A stretch of DNA of 64,000 bases from Chloropicon primus. Taxonomy: Eukaryota > Chlorophyta > Chloropicophyceae > Chloropicales > Chloropicaceae. The translations under genes were made by a program, and so were the position numbers. A model generated the notes under the pieces. The model saw only the letters and a program-made list of their open reading frames with translations. It was not told the origin of the DNA and made no database searches. Each line of letters opens with the position of its first letter. Within the stretch, counting starts at the first letter, position 1. Positions 18,448-30,500 of the stretch are shown one piece after another. The stretch spans positions 1,674,001 through 1,738,000 of the forward strand of contig CP060754.1 in the NCBI GenBank assembly GCA_023205875.1, in the 5' to 3' direction.

Positions 18448-19866
18448 TCAACCGTAACGGTTCTGCATATCCCTTGCAAAGTCGAATATCTTGCTCTTTG
18501 CCTTGCTGGCCAAGCCCTTGAGGTTCTCCACATCCATCTTGGCCTGCATCGACAGCTTTCCAATCAGCTCCTCGGCGCCCATATCAGACCTTGGGCTAGA
18601 GCCTCCCGATCCGTGGCCGTAATAGTCCGCAGACGAGATCGCGGTCGCGCCATGGAATTTCGACAGCCTCTGCTGCTTCTCCATCTCGTCCTCCTTGCTG
18701 GTCCCGTGGTACTGCTGGGAGGAGATGGATTTGGCCCCGCTGAACCTCTTCTGAGCCTCGTCAGAACTGGCCATGGATGATCCCGCTCCCATCATCTTGT
18801 TCTGCTGCTTCTTCATGCCCATTCCCATGCCGATACCCCTCGTGGACCTTGCCGGCTTGCGACCTCCCGTGCCCCCGCCGGCCGGCTTGTTCGCCATGAG
18901 CTTCGACAAGCTGATGTGCCCGTCGCTTCCTCTCAGATCGACCTTTGGGGCTTCCTCCTCCGCTTCCTCCTCCTGGTGCGCGAACCTGCTGCTACTAGTG
19001 GCTTGGGACACCGTCTCCACGACCGGGGCTTCTGGGGACTTGTTAACAAGCTTCACGGGCTCCTCCACCACCACCTTGGGGGCCTCCTCCGGGGCCTGAG
19101 TGAAAAGGTTGTCGTCCACCTTGCTTGTGATCTTCTTTGCGCCAAGCCCTCCCAGCCCTCCCTTTTTCCTGGTGGCCCCGAGGCCGCCCTTCGCTGGCCT
19201 CCTGGCCGAGGTTGGCCTCCTTGCGCCCGAGGTGCGGGCCGCTCCCAAGGCCGTCTTCGGCTTGGGCTTCGCAGCCGCTGGGGCGGCTTCGGCAGGCGCG
19301 TGCGAGGTGGAAGTCTCGTCCGCTCCCTCGCCGTTGGAGGAGGGCGCCGCCAGCTTCCTCTGGACCTCCTTGGCGAGAGCCTTCTTGTACTGCTCGGCCG
19401 CTCTGCACGTGTACTTCTCCTGCAGCGCCGCAGCCGTGCTGCCTCCCACGCCAGCTCCGCTCACGGACTGGGAGGCGTGCTTTGCGAAGAAGTCCCTCGC
19501 CCTCTTGTTGCCGCCGCTGCACTCGTACACAAAGAGCTGCTCCTGGGTCCAATGGTCCAGCTCGCAGGACTTCACTTGACTGATGTGGACGCCCATTTGC
19601 CTGCACCACACACACACACAAAAAAAAAAAAATGAAGGGGGGTCCCGTCAGCTCGAAGTCCCGCCCACGGAGATATCGGTTCTCCCCCACGCGTCCACGT
19701 CGCCTTACCTGTGCAGGGCCGCGCAGTCCATGCATATCAACACCCCAAAGCGCCAAGAACACCACTTGGGGTTCGCTTTGTTGCAGTCAAAGCACTTCCT
19801 GTTCTCCGTCTTCGAGAGCAAGCGCGGGAAGAGGACGTCCCTATCGAGCTCGTACTGTCCCTCCAT
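18448..19866 (-). CDS. ArfGAP of the Glo3/ARFGAP2-3 (AGD8-10) type, 2 exons
   Basis: On the minus strand exon 1 is 19866-19709 and exon 2 19600-18448, with a 108-bp intron (GTAAGG...TGCAG) that includes a CA run and a poly-A tract. The join falls in the arginine-finger codon and gives CAALHRQMGVHISQVKS. The 436-residue protein has the ArfGAP zinc finger C-x2-C-x16-C-x2-C (CFDC ... CMDC) and the ISQVKSCELDHW segment. The C-terminal half is disordered, with Lys/Ala/Gly repeats and short motifs (KRFSGAKSISSQQYHG, LSKFHGATAISSADYYG) that match the Glo3-motif region. It should activate GTP hydrolysis on Arf1 at COPI vesicles. An upstream in-frame ATG at 19920 is possible. Confidence 0.87.
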
Positions 19867-20629
19867 GATCGTCTGTACAGAATGCCTCGTCCTTCCGAAG
19901 CCTGGCAAAGTCAACCCCACACCACGAAGAAAGAAGAAAGAAGAAAAACGACGGTTCCCTCTCCGTTCTCAAGGTCTCAATCCAATCCCTCTCTGAGAGT
20001 GACGCCACCAATTGTCGCAAAAGCCAAGCAAGCAAGAGAACCCAGAGAACCCTGGCGTGACTCTTCTCGAACAAGGCGAGGCAAGGCAAGGCAAGACCTC
20101 TTTCCCGAACAATCCCAATCCCAATCGATCGTCTCCTCCCTCTCTTTCCTCTCTTTCCTCTCTCTCTTCTCTCTCTCTCCAAGGAAAACCCTAGCCATCG
20201 TGTTTAGGTGTAAGGGTTCGTGGAGGAGTGTACCGATCTCGTGGCTCGCAAGAGAAGAGAGAGATGAGATTGAGCGGAGAGGATCACATCATCACGCGAG
20301 CGCCACAAAGAGGGAAGGCGAGGCGACCCAAGGGAGGGAAGGTAAGGGGGGAGGAACGCGGACCAAGGGGGGGGGGGCATGGAAGGAAGGGCGTCTCTCT
20401 TTCTCTTGTTGTTCGAAGGGGGTGGGGGCAAGTTTGGTTCGTGTGGGCGTGTGTCTTGGGTGGAACCACACGGAAGGAAGGGGGGACTCCTCCCGTCTCG
20501 GTTTTCTACACCGTGTGAGCGTGTGCGACGGAGGTCCGCAGCGAGGGAACAGGCGACTGATGGAAATCTATCTCTCTATCTGTCTCTCCCGACTCTCCTG
20601 GTGGTTTCGTGCTCGATGGCAAAAGGAAG
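19867..20629. promoter_or_regulatory. Divergent spacer, ArfGAP / one-helix protein
   Basis: The 763 bp are low complexity, with GGCAAGGCAAGGCAAG near 20085, TCTCTTTCC runs at about 20138-20183, and G-rich tracts near 20348-20380. No frame with recognisable content was seen. Promoters are expected here. Confidence 0.4.
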
Positions 20630-21330
20630 ATGGTCGCGGCGTTTGTGAGCGTAGGTGCGAAAGGAACCAGCGTGAGGAAGGTCAGCTATGGCGCGAGTGT
20701 GAAAGCAAGGACGACCTCCTGCGCGGCCAGTACGAGCAACAGGGTACTGGCCATGGCCGCCAAGCCAGTCACCACGAGGTATGCAACTTGAGAACCCGAG
20801 AGACACGGGGTGCAGGCCTCTGGCCCGTGACCTCTTGGGTAGACAGCGAGGTCCTTTTTCTTTTCCTTCCTTTGAGCTTTTTTTGACCACTGGCAATCTT
20901 GCTGTCTTCCCTTGCAGTGAGCAAACCAGCAAACAGCTACCTACAGTGGAGCAGCAGCGGTCGGCCGCGAGAGAGATGATCTCTTATTTCAAGGAGAAGA
21001 ACGTGGAAGCGTAAGTGTCCCCCCCCCCCGTGTTGTTTCCCCCCTGAGGCGGAGTGCCTGGGAAAGACGAAAGCTTCCTCGAGGTTCTGACGCGTCTTTG
21101 CTTTGTTTTGGCTCTCGTTCTGCACGAACCCAAACCAACGTTTTCATGGACACAGTGAGTTTGAGAAGAACAAGCAGTTGGGCTGGGTGCCAAAGGCTGA
21201 GATTTCCAACGGGCGATGGGTGATGTTTGGACTTTTGGTGGGCATTCTGACGGAATATTCTACCGGAGTGAACTTCATTGAGCAAATCAAGCTTCTGCTT
21301 GTCAACCTGTCCATCGTGGATTTTGACTAG
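20630..21330 (+). CDS. Plastid one-helix LHC-like (HLIP/OHP/LIL family) protein, 3 exons
   Basis: Exons 20630-20778, 20918-21010 and 21156-21330 join to 138 residues. The introns are 139 and 145 bp (GTATGC and GTAAGT donors, CAG ends). The first 48 residues are Ser/Ala/Val/Lys-rich with no acids, as in a transit peptide. The mature part has a charged helix (QRSAAREMISYFKEKNVEAEFEKN), a GWVPKAE segment, and one chlorophyll-binding-type helix: ISNGRWVMFGLLVGILTEY, with N, R and E at the places used by HLIPs. These proteins bind chlorophyll and carotenoid and protect or assemble photosystems. The extended C-terminus after TEYSTGVN is longer than in cyanobacterial HLIPs. Close family member not decided. 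Confidence 0.75.
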
Positions 21331-21562
21331 GTTTTGCCCAGGAGAGCTAAGGGAGCTTTTGGCTTGCCGGTAACTGACAAGAGTTGGTTTGTGTAAAATA
21401 AACGAGGTCCTTCTTGTCATCTTTCTTGCCCCATATCTCGTCCCCTGGATTGCTTGCTTCGATCAAAGGAAGTCAAAACCAAATCTTCACTCGTTGTTGT
21501 TCTTAACAGTTGAAAAGTAGAAAATTGCATTAACACAAAACACTTATGCGCGAACTTGCATT

Positions 21563-24500
21563 TTAGTTTGTGGGTGGGTATGCTGTAGGTGGCGCACCGC
21601 CATATGCAGTCACTGGTTCACCGACATCAACCTGTTTGGTGTCCTTGATCATCTTCTTCTGCTTGTTGATCTTCTTGATGTACATCACAAGCGCTACGAG
21701 TGCGCACAGGGCAACAAAACCACCAACTGCTCCACCAATGGCAATCATGGTGTCATCACCACCAGAGGCACCCGAGAGAATCTCGACAACCGTTGAAGGT
21801 GGTGGTGGCGGTGGTGGAGGTGGGTTCTCCTTCTCTGGCGCTGGCTCTTGGAAGTTGAACACTGGTGGAGGTGGGGAAGGTGGTGGTGGAGGTGGGTATG
21901 CTGGCGGAGAGTACTGGACGATGAGGTACTCTCCCATGGCCTGGGACTTGCAAGTGACCTCCGAGTCAGTCTCTTCCACAATCTCCGTGCAAGGCTCCGA
22001 ATAGCCTCTTGGGCACGTCGTCCAGCCCTTCTTCACCTCAGATGTGTAACCAACCAAGTCACCAGAAATTGGGTCAACAAACATGCAGGTCCTCTTCTTC
22101 GTAGGATCCTTGGTCGTGGTTGGGAAAGTGATGTTAACATCAGCACCATTCGTAACCACGCCAATCCTGTTCTGAGAGATATCAGCCACACCGCTAATCA
22201 CTTCAACATTTGCAGCACCTGGCTCCAAGCTGATGCTCGAAATACCACCAAGGGATTTCACCAACAAGGTTGGATCTTTCTGGTAGTTCACCTTGTTCGT
22301 AATTGGGTTTGGACACTTGCTGCTCGAGGCGCACTTGTCACCAAAGTCGTCAGAAAACTGCACCTTGAAAGCTGGATCATCACTGGTGGTTTCCGTCTCC
22401 TGCAAAAGATTACGACGGGCTGTTCCTCCCAGTGCGGCGGCTCCGCCCAACACTTTTCCTCCAAGGGTGTTGTCATCATCCTTTGAGCCAATAATATCGA
22501 AAGCAGGGGTCGACAAAACCTTTGGCTTATCCAATCCGATAACGAAGTCACTGACAAGAGACTCTGTCACAGTAGCGATAGTCGTTTCGGTCTTCTCCTT
22601 CAGTTTTGCAGCAGCTTGGGCTTCCTGGGCTGTCACTGTGGCCAGTGGTGGAGGCGCAGGTGCAGGCGTTGTTGGCGCAGGTGTTGTTGGGGTGTCAGGT
22701 GAAGGTGTTGTTGGGGTGTCAGGTGAAGGTGTTGTTGGGGTGTCAGGTGAAGGCGTTGTTGGAGCAGGTGTAGGCGTTGTTGGAGCAGGTGTAGGGGTCG
22801 TGCTTCCTCCGCCCAGATCCACTTCAAAGGAAAGCTGAAGGGCCTGCGAAAGAGCATCCATTGTGTTCTGTGCCAAGTCCTCGTCAATATCACCCATCTG
22901 GGTGGAGGCCAGGAGGGTATCAACAGCAGTGGACACTGTATTAGCAGTTGCAGTCTCCTTTGACTTGGTGATTTCCTTCACAAGGTCGGTCACAGCGCCT
23001 CGTTGCTCTTTTGCTTCAGCGACATCCTCGGTGCTCGTGACACTCAAAGCATCCTTTGCAAGAGCAGCAAGATCTTCGTTCTTCTTTGCAGCCTCGGCCT
23101 TCACCTTCTCTGCCTCCTCTGCAGTTACTGTGGTCAGACCTGCTTCATACGTTGCTGCCATCTTACTCGCTGCTTCGAGGGTCGTAGAAATATCTCCACT
23201 CTGCTTAGCAGATTCGAGCTCGTTCTCGAGACTTGTCGTCAAAGCCGTGTCCAACTTGATTTCCTTGGTCTTAACCTCAACTTGGAAGGTTTGGCAGACC
23301 TGACTCTCGTAAGGGTCCACAGCACAGATGTAGAGCTCTTGCGAAGGCGCCTTCAAAGAGCTGAACACTCTCTTTGCGACTGGACTCTTCTCGAGTCTCA
23401 CCTTCTTGCCATTCCTCACCACACCCATGTGATACTCGAGGGTCTCGTCATCCTTGAAACCCTTTCCTTCCAAAGTGAACTTGGTCTGACCCAGGGCAAA
23501 ACCAGATGCAGGAGTAACGCTGATACAACCCGTACCTGTGGAAATGGTACAAGACGGTCTTGCATTAATTGGCACGGCCACTCTAGCAACACTCTTGCTA
23601 ACTACTCCGGCAACAGCTCTTTGGAAAGTAACTGTGAATGTCTGTGTCTGGCCAGAGACAAGCTTGGTCGCAGGAACGACCACCTTTCGGGTCACGTCAG
23701 GAAGGGTCGTCGTAACGCCTCCGCTCTGCATCGCCCAACTGTAGGTAACATCCTTGAAAGAGGTTGTTTGCGTGGCCTCGAGAACCAACCTCTTGCCAGG
23801 GTTGAGCTTCAATGGACAAGAAGGATCTGGGCAGACCACACCGTCGTGCACAAATCCAACTTTTCCTGTTGGTCTATCAACACTTGCCTCAACCACATTG
23901 ACAGTAAGAGATCTTGCTTTTGACCTCGTTCCCTTTGCGACAGTCACCCCGAAAGTGTAGGTTACTCCTCCCTCCAACATTCTTCCTGTTCCTCCTGATA
24001 CAGTTGGCTCAACAGTGTAATGGGTTCCATTCACTGCAGCCTTGTTCTTTCCACTGAAGCACGGCTTCGAGTCACTCCTCTTGCAAGTCCACTTGAAAAC
24101 CTTTGCTCCCTCGGAGTCGCTTGGATCATCAGGGTCAAAGGATCTTCCGGCGTTCAACACGAGTGCTTTGTCGTTCTGGAAGTCTCCGTTAGGGCCGACA
24201 AGGACCGCAACAAGGGGACTCTGCAAGGTTTGCAACTTGACCTTCACGGACGCCTTTGCGCCAGTCTTCGCTGTAGCAGTTAGAGTCATGCCGTAGGTAG
24301 CCCCTCCGACCATACCAGGTGCTCTTGCAGGAACACGCAAATCTTTCCTTGTGGCATTGAAGCCCTTGAATGTTTTTGCAGGATCATCAAAGCTCCATTG
24401 GTATGCGATGGAATCGCATACGGTGTCCTTGTCAACCTGGACCGCGACCTTCACACCCCGTGAAACCCGGAAGCGCTTTGTGGACCCTCCAGTGACCTTA

Positions 24501-27500
24501 ATTACGGGCACTGGGTCACTCAACCTCGAGAGTACGTGATGAGCTGACACGCTACCCATGAAATTAGTTGCCACAGCAGAGATATTGTACTTCTTTCCAG
24601 ATTCAAGGAGGGATCCTGGAATTGTCATGAACTCGTCGTACTGGAAGGGAGTTCCAATGAAGCCGACACACTCCTTCGTGAACAAGCATCCCGCGTCGTT
24701 ATGCGACGCCACAGCAGAGTGGTTCTCCACAAGTTCGACAAGGCTTGCATCCACAGGGGAACCATCCAATGTTTCAATCTTCCAGGTCAAAGCCATACCT
24801 CTCGAGAAGATGTCCGCGGGGAAAGCAATGACCTCTACATCCATGACGTCTCCATTGCAGTCAGCTCCGACTTCAGTGGGGCCAATAACATCCACTAGAG
24901 GTAGGTAGGGGTCAACTGCAGCCAGCACTTTCACTGCTGCAGTGGTATTGAACCCAGTCGAGGAGTACAAGTTGTTGACCATGTTTTGGACGCCCTCAGT
25001 GGCCTCTGGGAGGAACGCGATAGTATCTCCCGGAGTCATGGTGGCGCCCCATCCAAGGTATACCTCGAATACCTGGAGACCAGTCTGATGTTCCACGTAG
25101 CAACCCTCGCCAAAAAGAGTGCCTACTGTATCTTCTGCGTTCGCAAATAGACTTGCACAACTTTCGTACATATACTCTCCAAGCTCATCAGTTTGTGATT
25201 CAGTGTTCATCGTAATGACCACCGTGGTACCCGTGTCGGTGAACTTGGCCTCTTTCATGACTGCACTGTCTGCCATGCACATACCCTTTCCGATGGATTT
25301 GGCAGAAATTCCCACGGTACCAGCCGCCGAACTTGCACACTGGTAGAACATCAAATCTTCGGGGCCCTCCTTACACACCTGGTCCAAAGAAGCATCGCAT
25401 CCTCCTGATGCTGGGAATGACGTGTTTCTGTCGGGCAGGTCGCATATTCTCTGGTTGTAGTACGCAAGGTCCTCCTTAATGTAAGCATTATCGCAATAGT
25501 CCACGCACTTACCCATGCAAGAGCTGCATTCGTCGTATCCATTGTTCTTATAGCACTTGCAGGTCGTGGGACAATAGTCCCATTCATTTTCCCCATCACT
25601 ATCCCCCATTCCACAGCTGTTACCACCAGTGCACTGCTCGTCGAAGAAGCAAACTTCGCCAACGGCTTGTGTTGCATTGTATTCTACACCATGTGTCCAG
25701 TACCAATCGAGATGATCAGGAGCTTTGACCTCATTCTCCTTGGTTGGGGTGTAGTACTGCAAGCACATGTCGGTCGTATCGTCGCTCATGCATTCATGGC
25801 GGCAAAGATCCATCACAGGGCAAAGCACGTTTGGACGGTAAGCCACCTCTCTTGACCACTGAACAGTTTCGTATGCCTCTCGGCACTTCTCATAAGCGAC
25901 GTCCTTGCCTTCGCCCTTGCTCAACCACATGTCCTTGCACATGTCGAATACAAACCGGGGAAGGTCGTACTTGGCCACTGAAGAAAAGTCAGCTTCCTTG
26001 AATTTGTTTCTGCAAACATCGCAGTCTTGGCAGACATTTTGACAGCTGTCAGATATCTTGCAAATTCTCCTTCCACCGGCATTCTCAATGTAGTGGCAGG
26101 CAAACAAGTCGTCGCTTGCATCGTTGCAAATCTGTTCGTAATCCTCAACCGATTTGCAAGTTCCCGACAATCCAGACTGTCCTCCAATTGATCCACCAAG
26201 TTGCAGCAACTGTCTCAGAGGAGAACTTGACTGAAGACTTCGCCTCGAAGGGCCATCCTCCTCCTCGTTATCTCCTTCTCTGGCTCTCTGCCACGTATCA
26301 ATGCTCGACAAAATTGTCAAGTCGCTGACATAGTGCTGAATGGCTTGTGGGCACGAGTCCACAAATGCGTCAGAGATCTCTACAATGTCAAGGAAGGCTG
26401 TCAAGTTACCCGCGCAAGAGAATGGGTCTGCTGCGTTGTTCACCATGTCCACAATAACATTCGAGGAGTTCAGCGCTGCACAGGTAGCTTCCACACCCGC
26501 CCAAGCATCGAACATAGGCTTGCACTCAGGGACAGCACAAGAATCATAGGACGTGGAATTCAGGCCCTTCCAATCAATGGTAGTGCCGCAAGCGCCATCG
26601 GTCTGGCAGATCGCCAAAGATGGGTGCAGAAGTGTGCAGCCATACGACAGCACGCCAGTGGCAGGCTCAATCCAAGACTCCTTGCACGTGCAATTCTTCG
26701 ATGCACCTTCCAAGAGACCTTGGTATGGTTGATATTCTTCAGGAAGGCCACCATCACGGCCCTCGTCATCACCGCCTCCCAAGAACAACTCCAGGTCAGT
26801 CACGAAGCGACAGGACGGGTTCGCGTTACATGGCGCTTCCTCTGAGATGTGAGAGCATTCGTCGATGAATAGCTCGCACGAGGACTCCCAGCCGCAACCC
26901 TTGTCGAAAGTACACTTGTCTGGATTTTTGATTGGACAGCAAACGTCTCCCTTTGGACAAGTCTGCTCCTGACAAGATTTCTCAACCCTGCAAAACGACA
27001 TAATATCCGGATCACTTCCACAAGTCTCGACATCAATATCTTCGCAAGGGTCATTGGGCGAGATGCAGAAACCGTCTTGGTAAGAAGCACCTACCCACTC
27101 GCAATCCAATGATGAAGCGCAGACTGCACCAGAAAGAGGGGCACACGGGTCCTCCTTGATCTTGCACTTTGAATCGAAGAAGCACCCATCCTTAAGTGCG
27201 CAATTCTCCTCAGTGTTCGACTTGCCTTCCAGGCAGCACCTGTCTCTTGGATCGCACGCAGCCTCGGCCTTGTTGCAAGTCTCGCGGACAGAGCAAATGG
27301 AGTCCCCGCCCTCATTGGTGATTCTGTTGCATGCACGGCGGGACTTCCTTCCGGCAAGGCATGGATCTTGCTTCAAGTAGCAAGTTCCAGTATCTTCCTG
27401 GAACGCGCACTCCCTCAGAAGAGAACAGCCAAATGCATCGTAATCGTACTCGCTGCAATCCAGCATCTCACCCTTCAGGTAGCAGTCGAAGCCAGACTTG

Positions 27501-30500
27501 CACCCAGGAATCTTGCCACAGCCCTCATCAGCTCGTGTGAATCCTTCAGGGCAACATTGGCTAGACTCGTCACACCTGAGCGACTCCCAATCACGCAACT
27601 GTTCAACATCGTTCAAGAGGTATGCTTCACAAATCTTCGTGAAGGTCTTTGGACCGAATTCGGCCCTGCCACTCCTTGTCAGGCCTTGGAATGTTTCAAT
27701 GACATACTCGCAAGCATGGGCCTCGTCCCCGGAGTCACGGCATGCCTCTTCAACATCCTGACTAAGAATCTCAGGATTAGCAACGATATCCGCTTCGAGT
27801 TCTTGGCACCTGCTTTCGCCGTTAAGCCTGTCAAGCATGTAGTGTCTGCATTCTGACACGGTCACTTCTGCTCCCATGGTGTAACCTTCCTGGGCCATGT
27901 CTCCATATCTTGTTCTGAAGCCCGCAATGAGTTCGCAAGCCTCATCGTCTTCTTGGCACACGTCAGCCTCTGCTGCGGTGATGACAGAGCTGCAATCGCA
28001 AACACCAAATGGGCATGGACAAGGCTTTTCTCCGACAGTCAACTTGTCCACCAATCTATCCTTGATGGCATCGCAGACCAGGTCCTGTTTGGGGCTTAAG
28101 TCGAACTCGTCCCCACCTGCATCAAATCTTTGTGCAACTTCATCCTTTGCATCCTCCTTTGGTCCATAATGAACATTGCACCTCTCGTAGTACGAGCAGT
28201 AGGAAAGAGACTGGCACCCGTACTTATCTTCAGTAAGGTCGTGACAATCTTGCTTCAGCCCGCAGTAAGAATTCTCTGCCCTATCTTCGCTCTCGATGTC
28301 ACTCAACGAATCTTTGCAAATTTCGTAGTAGTTCAAAGCTGTGGTCTGGTTATATCCTTGGATGGCAGCAGAGATCAGAGTCCTCAGGACACCCTGATAG
28401 CATTCGTCACACCTGTCACAAATCTCGAACGATTCCGTTGCCTTGCTGAAAGCATACGAATCGAAATTATCCAAACACTCAAAAACTTCCCTCGCATTCG
28501 CCCTCATGCCCACGTTCGCCTTATCCTTCTTGGCTTTCTCTACGCATGCTTGAGGCATCGTCTGAAGAGAAGTGATCTTGCGCAGGCACTGCTCAACATC
28601 AATTTCTTCGACATCCAGGCCACACCTGTTATCTTCGAAGCAAGACGAACCAACATATTGGAATTCAGAGACGTACCTTTGGCATCCCGCTTCCTCGACC
28701 GTGCCATTGTTGGACTGAGGCTGTCTGAACTCAGACGAGTTGAACGCCTGCCCTGGAATTGCACTCAATTGCATCAGGGCCCTTGCGTTCCTTGCGTTCC
28801 TGCCCAACACCACGAGCTCAGCTTTTCCGCTGGCAAAGTTCACGTATTCGAGAAGTCTCCTACCCACGAATGAAGGAGGCAAATCACTACCCTGTGGAAC
28901 GTCACCACCTGGGAAACCTCCACTGGTTGGGTCGCCACCTGGGAAACCTCCGCTGGTTGGGTCGCCACCTGGGAATTCCCCTCCTGGCAATTTAACGACG
29001 TCGCTCTCAGCAAAGCAAGTAGACACCAATTTAAAGATGTCTCTCTGAGTTGAGCCAAAGAGGTACCCGAAGTCCGATTCTCCGCCGTTTCGGTAACCGG
29101 ACAGAAAATCGGTGCAGAGTCCCCAAACATTGTCGTCGTAAAATGTAAGCGAGCTCAGCAAATCCATACAGGTTGGGTTTGCGGCTTTAGTCTGCATCGT
29201 GGCACAGTCCGTTGCACTTGGGTCCTGAACCCCGCAGGCCGTTCCGAAGTTCTTGAAGAAGTCCATGACCCCCTGTGGGCAGTTTCCAGGTCCACCGTTG
29301 TTGCCTCCAGGGAGTCCTCCGTCGTTGTTGCCTCCAGGGAATCCTCCGTCGTTGTTGCCTCCAGGGAATCCTCCGTCGTTGTTGCCGCTCCCGGGGAATC
29401 CATCACTCTCGTCCTCGTCACCAAAGCACTGGTTCAGCAAAGAAAAGATTTCTTGGTTTTCTGGTGCGTAGATCAAAGTGAAGCAGTTCTCCCAGTCATC
29501 ATCACCAACTGACGACACTGAAGTAAGGAGAGATCCGCAAGTCGGGTTCGTGAGAGCCCTAGACTGTACAGAGCCACAGTCTGCTGTGCTTGGGTCCTGA
29601 ACCCCGCAGTTCGACTTGAAGTTCTTGAAGAAGTCTGTGATTGTCTGTGGGCAGGCGCCAGATCCACCGTTGTTGCCTCCAGGGAATCCTCCGTCGTTGT
29701 TGCCTCCAGGGAATCCTCCGTTGTTGTTGCCTCCAGGGAATCCTCCGTCGTTGTTGCCTCCAGGGAATCCTCCGTCGTTGTTGCCTCCAGGGAATCCTCC
29801 GTTGTTGTTGCCCCCAGGGAATCCTCCATCATCACCACCACTGAAGCACTTGCTAACAAGGTTGAAGATCTCCTGGTTTCCTGGTGTGAACAAGACGCTT
29901 GCGCAAGCGGTGAAGTCCAAGTCTTCAGATAGTGTCTCCTGAAGGCTGGTTGCACACACCGTATTTCCGATAACGCTAGCCTCTAGAGTGGAACAGTCAG
30001 TCGTGCTTGGGTTCTGAATCCCACAATCGGTCTTGAAGTTCCTGAAGAAGTCTGTGACCCCCTGTGGGCAGACTCCAGATCCACCGTTGTTGCCTCCAGG
30101 GAATCCACCGTTGTTACCATCGCTTGGTGTACCGTCTTGATTAAAGCATGACGTAACAAGCTGGAAGACATTCTGGTTTTCTGGTTGGAACAGAACGCTG
30201 GCACAAGAAGTCCAAGCGTTGTCGTCAAGATTAGCAAGGGTCTGAAGTCTGTTGCCGCAAGCTGGGTTTTCAGGGGAGAAGACAGCAGCTGTGAAAGACG
30301 AGCAGTCTGCTGTACTTGGGTCCTGAACCCCGCAGTCCGACTTGAAGTTCTTGAAGAAGTCTGTGACTCCCTGTGGGCAGACGTCAGATCCACCTGGGAA
30401 TCCACCGTTGTTGCCTCCAGGGAATCCACCGTTGTTGTTGCCTCCAGGGAATCCTCCGTTGTTGTTGCCTCCAGGGAATCCACCGTTGTTGTTGCCTCCA

